Positions 20,811 to 27,299 of a stretch of 30,213 bases of DNA are shown piece after piece. The notes below the pieces were generated by a model, which was not told where the DNA came from, made no database searches, and was given only the letters and a program-made list of their open reading frames with translations. The DNA is from a virus, in the IMG/VR virus record IMGVR_UViG_3300005939_000028, positions 1 to 30,213 of that record. The stretch is one strand, 5' to 3'. Within the stretch, counting starts at the first letter, position 1. Each line of letters opens with the position of its first letter. The translations under genes were made by a program, and so were the position numbers.

Positions 20811-21686
20811 ATGCGAAAAATACTTTATCTAACAGATATTCACTATGGTTGTACCCCTATTACTAGGAAGGATGACTATAATGCATCTATATTGGGTAAG
20901 TTGGCGTATGCTTTTGCTTATGCTCGTAAGCATAATCTGATAGTTGTAATCGGTGGAGATTTATTTGATAGACCACACCAATCAATAATAACTCTCATAC
21001 CATTAATACATCTATTGAGACAATATTCTGATTTAACAATTATTTGTAATCGTGGGAATCCAACTCATGACGGTCATATGCATTCATCCCCACTTACATT
21101 ACTGGAAGAAACTGATTTATTAATCACTAGCGATAATAAAGATTTCATGGATATAGATGGGTTTCGTTTAATATTTGCACCAAATTCAGGTATGCCAGAC
21201 GATAAGGATAGATTCTTATCTGATACATTGATAAATTGCTTGATAACTCATCATTTAATCGTTGATAAGCCAGTAATATACGACCATTACCTAATGGAAG
21301 AATTGACAATTGGAGCTGAGTTTGTATTCTGTGCAGACTATCACCCATATCAAGGCGTAAAGGTTTATAATGATACAACTTTCATAGCTCCAGGCTCTAT
21401 AGCAAGGCGAAAGCGAACCAAAGACAATATAAATAAAACTGTAAGAATGGTTGTATTTGATGGTAAGAAAGTAAAGGAAGTTATAATTCCTTGTGAAAAA
21501 GATATATGGATGGAGAAAGATGAAACTAAGCTGGAAACAGCGGTTGAAATTAATATTAATGATTTTAAAATGGAAATGGAGAAAGTTTTGGATGATGTTT
21601 CACTAGAAACTACATTTAAGAGTTTTTGCGATAAGGCTGATATAAGTAAAGAAGTCTATGAATATATGAAGAAAAGGATGTTTTAA
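20811..21686 (+). CDS. Mre11/SbcD-like (T4 gp47-type) nuclease, 291 aa
   Basis: This metallophosphoesterase resects DNA ends with the Rad50-like ATPase. Motif I is LTDIHYG (Asp9, His11), motif II GGDLFDRP (Asp50), motif III CNRGNPTHDGH (79-89), motif IV ITHHLIV (about 150), and motif V ADYHPYQG (about 185). Motif III is usually GNHD; here Pro-Thr is inserted (GN-PT-HD). At 291 residues it is shorter than host SbcD (about 400), as in phages, with a short C-terminal helical region likely to bind Rad50 coils. AAGGA precedes the ATG. It lies between the two halves of its ATPase partner. Confidence 0.92.
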   Translation: MRKILYLTDIHYGCTPITRKDDYNASILGKLAYAFAYARKHNLIVVIGGDLFDRPHQSIITLIPLIHLLRQYSDLTIICNRGNPTHDGHMHSSPLTLLEETDLLITSDNKDFMDIDGFRLIFAPNSGMPDDKDRFLSDTLINCLITHHLIVDKPVIYDHYLMEELTIGAEFVFCADYHPYQGVKVYNDTTFIAPGSIARRKRTKDNINKTVRMVVFDGKKVKEVIIPCEKDIWMEKDETKLETAVEININDFKMEMEKVLDDVSLETTFKSFCDKADISKEVYEYMKKRMF

Positions 21687-21952
21687 TGGAAATCACAGAA
21701 TTCAGAACGAAGATTGCAGATTTAGAAGCTCGCCACACCAAGATTAAAAAGGAATATGACAGACAACAATTTCAATATGAAAGCTCTTTAAAGGAATTGG
21801 AGAAGCTTAAAGTTGACAAACCAGAAGACTTACCAGCTAAGATAGAAGAGCTTGAGAAGAAGATAATTACTTCCAAAGCAAAACTAGCAACATATCTCGA
21901 TAAGTTTGAAACGAAATTAAAATCAATTGAGGATGTAATGGACAATGAATAA
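21686..21952 (+). CDS. Coiled-coil protein, 88 aa, within the split Rad50 cluster
   Basis: The ATG overlaps the SbcD stop (TAATG). Almost every residue fits heptad repeats: two helices (about 1-48 and 54-85) separated by VDKPEDLP, which has two Pro and could be a turn. This resembles a detached piece of the Rad50 coiled coil. The next gene, which overlaps its end, is the C-terminal ATPase half. It may bridge the two halves or bind Mre11. Coiled-coil scaffold is seen; the Rad50 link is inference from position. Confidence 0.7.
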   Translation: MEITEFRTKIADLEARHTKIKKEYDRQQFQYESSLKELEKLKVDKPEDLPAKIEELEKKIITSKAKLATYLDKFETKLKSIEDVMDNE

Positions 21953-22541
21953 ATATCAAGAAATCTCTGCCAGATACAAAGGACTCAGCACACGAACTGT
22001 GAAGCTCCAAGAGCGCATTCAAGAAATCTCAGAAGATGTTTTGAAAGTTGAAAATGGTATGCATGTTCTTTTCTCATTCAATGAGTGGATTAATGATACA
22101 TTGAAAACTCAGCTTGAGAACATAACTAACATGGCATTGAAAAGCATATTCCCAGAGAAAGACCTTTCTTTCAGGGTTATGGCTAACCGAAATAAGCAAG
22201 GTGTGTTCTATGACCTATATATAGAAACAAACAACACCTTGACCCGTTTGCTGGATGCTAAGGGTGGTGGAGTTCTTGACGTAATACAGATGTGTTTGAG
22301 ATTAACTTATCTTATCAGGATGAAAGGTAAATTGAGACAATTTTTATTACTAGATGAACCATTCAAAAATCTTGATGGTGAACGTGTAAACCTAGCTATT
22401 GATTGGCTTTGTAAAATTACCAAGGAATTTGACATTCAGTTGCTAATCGTAACTCACATACCTTCATTGATATTCACAGTAGAAGACTCAGGTAATATCG
22501 AAGTTAGATATGCAGACGGTAAGAGTGAAGTTTATCAATGA
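21945..22541 (+). CDS. C-terminal half of a split Rad50/SbcC-like ATPase, 198 aa
   Basis: After a short coiled coil (1-35) the protein carries the second ATPase lobe: signature-like DAKGGGVLD (104-112), Walker B FLLLDEP (133-139), D-loop NLD (142-144) and H-loop VTH (169-171). There is no Walker A; that motif is in the gene at 19435, and the nuclease and coiled-coil genes lie between. The signature has KGGGV in place of LSGG. The ATG overlaps the previous stop (AATGAATAA), so it is a true separate gene, not a frameshift product. The two chains must assemble to form an active ATP site. The next gene overlaps by 4 nt. Confidence 0.88.
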   Translation: MNKYQEISARYKGLSTRTVKLQERIQEISEDVLKVENGMHVLFSFNEWINDTLKTQLENITNMALKSIFPEKDLSFRVMANRNKQGVFYDLYIETNNTLTRLLDAKGGGVLDVIQMCLRLTYLIRMKGKLRQFLLLDEPFKNLDGERVNLAIDWLCKITKEFDIQLLIVTHIPSLIFTVEDSGNIEVRYADGKSEVYQ

Positions 22542-23011
22542 ATATAAGACGACAAGTTGCTAGATTATTAAAGCGTAAAAAGCTTGTCAAACTCAATGTT
22601 AATGCGCCTATAGGAATGGTTGAAAAGGTGCATTATTTCATTGAGTTGTGCTTGAATTCTGGGCTTTCATTGAACGATATTTACACTATTATATTTGGCT
22701 TAGGTTATGATATATTTGAGCTTTCTATTGTTGAGGGAAGTCAGATAAAGACGCTTCAACAGCTAATGATGATTGCTAGATACGTTAGAAAGACTTTAAA
22801 AGAATTCATGATGAATAGTGATAGAGAATTCGTTCTGGATGCCACAGGAACATTATCATTTATTAATTTTTGTAAAATCAATAAAGTTAAAGAATTGGAT
22901 TTCATGATATACATTGAAAAAGAAAGGTCTCCAACTGTGGATTTGAATAAAATTATATTGATGAAGAGTGAGATTGAACTACTCGGAAAGGCATATCTGA
23001 ATGATAAATAA
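22538..23011 (+). CDS. Unknown protein, 157 aa
   Basis: No family recognised. The ATG overlaps the stop of the ATPase half (ATGA) and its end overlaps the ligase start by 11 nt, so it is part of the same translation chain. The N-terminal 20 residues are very basic (RRQVARLLKRKKLVKL), followed by hydrophobic helices (about 30-60 and 68-90), with no membrane segment of full length. A DNA- or RNA-binding helper in recombination is possible. Confidence 0.7.
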   Translation: MNIRRQVARLLKRKKLVKLNVNAPIGMVEKVHYFIELCLNSGLSLNDIYTIIFGLGYDIFELSIVEGSQIKTLQQLMMIARYVRKTLKEFMMNSDREFVLDATGTLSFINFCKINKVKELDFMIYIEKERSPTVDLNKIILMKSEIELLGKAYLNDK

Positions 23012-24254
23012 TAAGATTGCCAAAGCATTGTTCAATCTTTTAAGTGCTATAAAGAAAGAGCCACGTCGAAATAGAAAGATTAAAATGATGCAAGAATTTC
23101 CATATCAAGAACCATTAAGGAACTTGATGAATCTTGCATACAATAAGAAGATTTCATTTGGTATCACATCATCGGCATTTAAGCGTAAAGGTGGTGGTAT
23201 GTTATCTATGGTTGACCCATCCATGTTAGAAAAGGTTTTGACCCTCAAGGGTAGAAATGAAAAAGTAGAATACTTGGATTGTAATTTAACATGGTATACA
23301 CCGACCGCAAGACAATTTATGCTGTCTATACTCGATAAGGATTTGAACATCGGTATCGGCATTAAGACAATAAATAAATCACTTACAGAAAAAATCGAAG
23401 ATTTCCAAGTGATGTTGGCAACTCCACAAAAACAAAAGTTATTTGATGATCATTTCTCCGATGTTAAGAGAATCTATATCAATAAAAAGATTGATGGAAT
23501 TCGTTGTATTGTTGATTATACTGGCGATAAAGCCGTATTTTATTCACGTAACGGTTTAATAATGGAAGATTTTTTGGTAAGTAATGTGCGCTATGAAGTG
23601 GAGAAGCAGGAGCAATTCAAAGGAAGAATCCTTGATGCAGAAATATATAGTAAACATTTCCAGAAGCTAATGAGAATTTATAGACGTAAAAATGTTCAAT
23701 TGGACTCTTTCATTATCCGCAATTCAACTAGGTTAGCTATATTTGACCTGATTGATGAAGAAGAAAAACCATTGCGTGAACGTGTTGCAATTATGAAAGA
23801 TATTGAAAGTAAAATTAGTAAGTGCAACTTTGTTAAGTTCATTAAATATGTTGTGGTTGAGAATGATTATCTTGCTCTTGGTAAGATTGCCAGAAGTATG
23901 ATTAAGCGTGGTGATGAAGGTATTATCGCCAAGCATCCAAATAAACCATATGAAAGAAAGCGTAGTAAGTATTGGCTTAAATTTAAGAATAAAGAAACTG
24001 TAGATTTAAAAGTCATTGGTTATTATCCAGGAAAACGAGACACTGAATTTGAAAATGCTCTAGGAGGCTTGGTATGTAAACTTAAAAATGGTGAAGTGAA
24101 TTGTGGTGGTGGATTTACAAAGGAAGAACGATTTGAATTCTGGAAAAATCCAGAAAGTTTAATCGGTGAGACTATCGAAGTATCTTTCATGGAAGAGACC
24201 CAAGCTGGTAGTCTACGTCATCTGAATTTTGAACGATTCAGAACAGATAAATAA
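23001..24254 (+). CDS. ATP-dependent DNA ligase, 417 aa
   Basis: It seals nicks using an enzyme-AMP intermediate. The nucleotidyl-transferase motif I is KKIDGIR, with the catalytic Lys at about 163. Motif III-like sequence follows (GRILDAEIY), motif IV is DEGIIAK (about 305-311) and motif V YWLKFK (about 323-328). The C-terminal part (about 335-417) has the OB-fold pattern with GGLVCKLKNGEVNCGGGF. The N-terminal 150 residues would be the DNA-binding domain, shorter than in T4 ligase (487 aa). Use of ATP rather than NAD separates it from the host enzyme. It probably works with the 5' nuclease at 25131 in joining Okazaki fragments. Confidence 0.93.
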   Translation: MINNKIAKALFNLLSAIKKEPRRNRKIKMMQEFPYQEPLRNLMNLAYNKKISFGITSSAFKRKGGGMLSMVDPSMLEKVLTLKGRNEKVEYLDCNLTWYTPTARQFMLSILDKDLNIGIGIKTINKSLTEKIEDFQVMLATPQKQKLFDDHFSDVKRIYINKKIDGIRCIVDYTGDKAVFYSRNGLIMEDFLVSNVRYEVEKQEQFKGRILDAEIYSKHFQKLMRIYRRKNVQLDSFIIRNSTRLAIFDLIDEEEKPLRERVAIMKDIESKISKCNFVKFIKYVVVENDYLALGKIARSMIKRGDEGIIAKHPNKPYERKRSKYWLKFKNKETVDLKVIGYYPGKRDTEFENALGGLVCKLKNGEVNCGGGFTKEERFEFWKNPESLIGETIEVSFMEETQAGSLRHLNFERFRTDK

Positions 24255-24265
24255 AGGAAAATATA

Positions 24266-24781
24266 ATGGAAAGTAAGAACCCTGCAACTATAAAATTGAC
24301 TGTAAAATCAACTATTTTTGATAAGGCTGATTCCGTAGAAAAGGCAATTGCAGAAGAAACTGCATATAATGGTTTCTTTCGTCTTAGCTATCTAGCATCA
24401 AATGGGCGTATAAATATATGCGTTATGTCTGATATGGATGTTTCATTGTTGGAAAATGTAAGACCGTTTGTTAAAATATATCCTGCAAATGGTGTACTTA
24501 TCACATTCACAGAGAAAGAGCCTAATGTGATTGCTAAACGAGCTAAGTCAGAAATGCTTATGAATTTACAGCTTGTTAAGCGTGATACATACATTCCAAT
24601 GAAGAATGTAACTCAGATTGAATATCTTGACAGTGTTGAAGATGTTGAAAATATTATTCAACTTCTCAAAGATATGCAAGAAGAGCAAGTTGAAATCGAT
24701 AAGCGCAAGAAAGCTAAGGCTCTCAAAGACGCAGAAGACGTAATTGCAAGTAGTAAAATGATGAAGGTTGCAAGAGCCTAG
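24266..24781 (+). CDS. Unknown protein, 171 aa
   Basis: No family recognised. AAGGAAA precedes the ATG by about 6 bases. Residues 1-120 look like an alpha/beta domain with several strands (INICVMSDMDVSLL, VLITFTEK) and the last 50 residues are a charged helix (QEEQVEIDKRKKAKALKDAE) likely to be a coiled coil. It ends the transcript before the promoter at 24783. The gene between ligase and histone-like genes gives no functional hint. Confidence 0.7.
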   Translation: MESKNPATIKLTVKSTIFDKADSVEKAIAEETAYNGFFRLSYLASNGRINICVMSDMDVSLLENVRPFVKIYPANGVLITFTEKEPNVIAKRAKSEMLMNLQLVKRDTYIPMKNVTQIEYLDSVEDVENIIQLLKDMQEEQVEIDKRKKAKALKDAEDVIASSKMMKVARA

Positions 24782-24782
24782 C

Positions 24783-24811
24783 TTGTAAAAATCTTACTTA
24801 TGTAGTATATT
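24783..24811 (+). promoter_or_regulatory. Promoter overlapping a large inverted repeat
   Basis: TTGTAA (24783-24788), 17 bases and TATATT (24806-24811) form a fair sigma-A promoter directly after the stop of the preceding gene. The -10 box lies within the left arm of the inverted repeat at 24805-24846, so binding of a protein there would block it. Confidence 0.6.
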
Positions 24812-24846
24812 TACATGATGATGTAAATATTGTCATGTAAATATAC
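24805..24846 (+). promoter_or_regulatory. Nested inverted repeats, alternative hairpins / operator
   Basis: The element GTATATTTACATGA (24805-24818) pairs perfectly over 14 bases with TCATGTAAATATAC (24833-24846). A competing perfect 10-bp hairpin, ATATTTACAT (24807-24816) with ATGTAAATAT (24821-24830) and a GATG loop, uses the same left arm. ATGTAAATAT thus occurs twice. The element ends just before AGGAG (24849-24853) and the GTG start at 24862. Confidence 0.8.
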
Positions 24847-24861
24847 GCAGGAGTAACTAAA

Positions 24862-25149
24862 GTGAAGAATTATCAACCAGATATAGATATATTGAAAGAT
24901 AACCTTAACGAATTAGAGGGTGAGATTTTTTTATTCTCTAAGCGTGGTGTCAAAAAGTCTGCACGTAGTTGTAGAAATATATTGATGAACATAATCAAGA
25001 TTTCTAAGCAAATGCGAATTGATGTAATGGAAGACTATAAGAAGTTACCAGTATCAAAACGCAATATTTCGAAATCGGCTATTAAGAAATCTCAAGTTAA
25101 ACGAAAAGTAACAATGGAGAGTAGAAAGAAATGGAAAAAGTCCACATAA
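24862..25149 (+). CDS. Small basic protein, histone H1/Hc1-like candidate, 95 aa
   Basis: The start is GTG, about 8 bases after AGGAG. Residues 7-60 recall Hc1-type proteins: helix DILKDNLNELEGEIFLFSKR, then KKSARSCRNILMNIIKISKQ with regularly spaced basic residues. The last 35 residues are a Lys/Ser/Arg-rich tail (KSAIKKSQVKRKVTMESRKK) like the disordered tails of nucleoid proteins. Hc1-type proteins coat and condense DNA. The overall charge is strongly positive. The family link is by pattern only; any small basic DNA-binding protein would look similar. It has its own promoter with a nested operator. Confidence 0.55.
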   Translation: MKNYQPDIDILKDNLNELEGEIFLFSKRGVKKSARSCRNILMNIIKISKQMRIDVMEDYKKLPVSKRNISKSAIKKSQVKRKVTMESRKKWKKST

Positions 25150-25994
25150 TTGATGGTAATAACTATTATATGCGAATGTATTTCAAAGGCAATACTGAGA
25201 ATCATTTAATTTTCAGTAAGCTTGCTATGAAGCTACAGGGATTAAAGGGTAGGGTAATCTTCGCTTTTGATACTTGTAAGTCTGCTAGGAGGCTGGAAAT
25301 CTACCCAGAGTATAAGGGTGGTCGTAAAAGCTCTCTATCGGAAGAAGAATATAAGAAATTCAAAGAAAGTATGGCGTTATTTCAAAGAATTATGAAATAT
25401 ACAGGCTATACAGTTCTTGAAGGTAATGGATATGAAGCAGATGATTATGTTGCAATGATAACTAAATTGCTCAAGCGATACCATGTTTATATTTATTCAA
25501 CTGATGGTGATTTCTGGCAATTGGTTTCTGATAGAGTTACTGTCATCAAGGAATGGCGTGGAACCATAACAACAGTTACACCAGATAGTTTTCTTGAACT
25601 AGCTGGTGTACCACAAGAATTTTTTGTAGATTGGAAATGTATGGTTGGTGATACATCTGATAATATCATTGGTATCAAGGGTATTGGTAAGGGTAAGGCA
25701 ACTACATTCATTAATGATATCGGCAGTTATGAAGAAATCAGAAAGGCTTCTCAAGAAAAGGATAAGCCAAATAAGACTGATGAAAAAATCATAGATGGTA
25801 AGGAAAGCTTTCTATTAGCCAAATCTCTTATCGATTTAACTGAGGTATATGGCGATAAACGCTTACGTGCATTGGTAAAAGAAAAGGTATCCAATACAGG
25901 CGTTGATCGAGAACGTATATTGAAAATCATTGCTACTTATGACATGGAAGAGTGCCAAGAGATTGTAAATACAATTGTGAAAATGAAACGATGA
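25131..25994 (+). CDS. 5'-3' exonuclease/flap endonuclease (T4 RNase H / FEN type), 287 aa
   Basis: This nuclease removes RNA primers and flaps. Acidic metal ligands: Asp8 (IIDGNNYY), Asp47 (FAFDTCKSARR), Glu102/Asp104/Asp105 (GYEADDY), Asp125 and Asp127 (STDGDF), and Asp174/Asp177 (VGDTSDN). The helix-3-turn-helix follows as IIGIKGIGKGKA (179-190). The basic YKGGRK loop (61-66) that binds the template is present. All residues for catalysis are intact and the length (287) fits phage FENs (T4 305, T5 291). The gene overlaps the Hc1-like gene by 19 nt. With ligase and polymerase it completes lagging-strand maturation. Confidence 0.94.
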   Translation: MEKVHIIDGNNYYMRMYFKGNTENHLIFSKLAMKLQGLKGRVIFAFDTCKSARRLEIYPEYKGGRKSSLSEEEYKKFKESMALFQRIMKYTGYTVLEGNGYEADDYVAMITKLLKRYHVYIYSTDGDFWQLVSDRVTVIKEWRGTITTVTPDSFLELAGVPQEFFVDWKCMVGDTSDNIIGIKGIGKGKATTFINDIGSYEEIRKASQEKDKPNKTDEKIIDGKESFLLAKSLIDLTEVYGDKRLRALVKEKVSNTGVDRERILKIIATYDMEECQEIVNTIVKMKR

Positions 25995-26350
25995 AAGGAG
26001 TCTTACCATCCATAAAGGAAATTTTGGGTATCAGTGGTGTTAAAAATGATGCCGATGCTTTGGAATTTGCCGAAGTCTATTTGATGACTGAAATGTCTGG
26101 AAAGGATAGTAAAGACAAACAAAAGTTTGCACTATCGGTTGGTAACAAGATGTCGCTGACCGATGTGTTTTCTAAGTTTCATACAGAAACAATTTTAAAG
26201 GATATATTTATAGAACAATCGTGGTATAATTATTGGCTTGCAAAACAGCTATTAACAACCAGTATACCACAAGGTGTTCTACGAAATAAGCTTATAAAGC
26301 GAGTGAATGAATTAGAGCGACTGTATAAAGACCACAATAAACAGGAGTAG
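25991..26350 (+). CDS. Unknown helical protein, 119 aa
   Basis: The ATG at 25991 overlaps the TGA of the nuclease gene (ATGA); a longer frame from 25952 is rejected because it would overlap heavily and lacks a ribosome site. No family recognised. It looks all-helical, with segments IKEILGIS and LRNKLIKRVNELERLYKDHN, the last a likely coiled coil. No Cys, signal or membrane segment. Function unknown. Confidence 0.7.
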   Translation: MKGVLPSIKEILGISGVKNDADALEFAEVYLMTEMSGKDSKDKQKFALSVGNKMSLTDVFSKFHTETILKDIFIEQSWYNYWLAKQLLTTSIPQGVLRNKLIKRVNELERLYKDHNKQE

Positions 26351-26355
26351 GGGCA

Positions 26356-26976
26356 ATGTCTAGTGATTTAATTAAAGTTAGTAAGGGCGAATTACAAGCC
26401 AATGAAAACCATACAATTCGGCTTGAGAAGCAAAACTTAAAACTGATATATCTTCGAAAGAAACATATATTTCAGGCGTTGAGGGATGCTACAACACAGC
26501 GCATTAAGACCTCGAAGAATATTGATAATTGGATTACCATGTTAGCCGATAAGATATTCAACCCTGAAACCATTGCCGAAATGGATTTAAACAAGGCGAT
26601 TGCGCTCTTTAAATATGTAAATAATATTAACTTAAAGGTGTTGTCGGAAAGTAATAAACTTGAACAAATCCTTGGTAATTATATTGAGTCTGGCGCAATG
26701 GAAACCGCTGATAATATTTTAAATCAAAAATCTGACGTGGATAAAGATAAACTGAAACATGAAATTTTTAGTAAGCTACAAAATATTATTCATCGTGATT
26801 CAGAAGACGCAGAAATTGCAATTGTACACACACCAGAAAATAGCTTAACTGATGAAGAAGCACTTGAACTGGAAGAGGCTGAGATTACACTAGAACAGAA
26901 TTTAATGGCGGTTGATGATGTCGTAGAATTGGATACTGAGATAGACCTAGAAGACGATTACGAAGACGATGAATAG
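26356..26976 (+). CDS. Unknown protein with acidic tail, 206 aa
   Basis: No family recognised. AGGAG and AGGGG lie before the ATG. Residues 1-130 are helical and mixed-charge (IRLEKQNLKLIYLRKKHIFQ). From about residue 160 to the end the protein is strongly acidic, ending EIDLEDDYEDDE, which resembles the acidic tail of the SSB and the N-terminus of the ParB-like protein. Acidic tails often mimic DNA or contact replication proteins. It is the last gene of the plus-strand block, followed by a terminator. Confidence 0.7.
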   Translation: MSSDLIKVSKGELQANENHTIRLEKQNLKLIYLRKKHIFQALRDATTQRIKTSKNIDNWITMLADKIFNPETIAEMDLNKAIALFKYVNNINLKVLSESNKLEQILGNYIESGAMETADNILNQKSDVDKDKLKHEIFSKLQNIIHRDSEDAEIAIVHTPENSLTDEEALELEEAEITLEQNLMAVDDVVELDTEIDLEDDYEDDE

Positions 26977-27012
26977 TAAACCTCGGAACTGACCTGGTGT
27001 AAACCTCGGAAC
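26976..27012 (+). repeat. Direct repeat GTAAACCTCGGAAC, two copies 23 bp apart
   Basis: The 14-mer starts at 26976 (overlapping the stop of the last plus gene) and at 26999. The second copy is enclosed by CCTGG (26993-26997) and CCAGG (27014-27018), which can pair as a weak stem. The stretch holds no gene and precedes the terminator. Confidence 0.8.
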
Positions 27013-27032
27013 GCCAGGATAAAATGGACATA

Positions 27033-27064
27033 AAAAAAAGTTGGGATTTCTCCCAACTTTTTTT
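27033..27064. terminator. Bidirectional Rho-independent terminator between convergent operons
   Basis: A stem AAGTTGGGA / TCCCAACTT with a TTTC loop is flanked by A7 on the left and T7 on the right, so it works in both directions. On the plus strand it ends the block finishing at 26976. On the minus strand it overlaps the stop of the 76-aa gene (27065-27063). Confidence 0.92.
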
Positions 27065-27293
27065 ATTTCTTCTGTAAATATTTTATGATTTCTAACTTGA
27101 TTTCTTCTGGCTCCATTTTGAATTTTAACATTATCAACGCAATCATAGCCGTTATCTTCGGGATTAGATATATATGAAGTTCTAATCTAGCAATTTCCTT
27201 TTCAGTAAAACTTCTACTCGATGCCTTTTGTGCTTTCTTGAGTTTGCCTAATAATCTTTTTTCTTTATCTGTTAGATACTGTGCCACGTTCAT
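27063..27293 (-). CDS. Unknown small helical protein, 76 aa
   Basis: The ATG is preceded by AAGGCGG, very close to the start. The product looks helical, with a basic N-terminal half (KEKRLLGKLKKAQKASSRSF) and a hydrophobic middle (ITAMIALIMLKF) that is too short and interrupted to be a certain membrane span. Only six bases separate it from the stop of the helicase gene upstream in the same operon. Function unknown. Its stop lies within the terminator. Confidence 0.65.
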   Translation of the reverse strand: MNVAQYLTDKEKRLLGKLKKAQKASSRSFTEKEIARLELHIYLIPKITAMIALIMLKFKMEPEEIKLEIIKYLQKK

Positions 27294-27299
27294 ACCGCC

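Noticed and set aside
19435-22541. Split SbcC explained as a frameshift or sequencing error
   Set aside because: The halves are separated by two complete genes (nuclease and coiled coil), and each half has its own start codon, with a ribosome site or a coupled overlap. A single base error could not produce this.
26356-26976. Small terminase subunit
   Set aside because: The helical N-terminus and acidic tail alone do not show it, and no large terminase or other packaging gene is adjacent.
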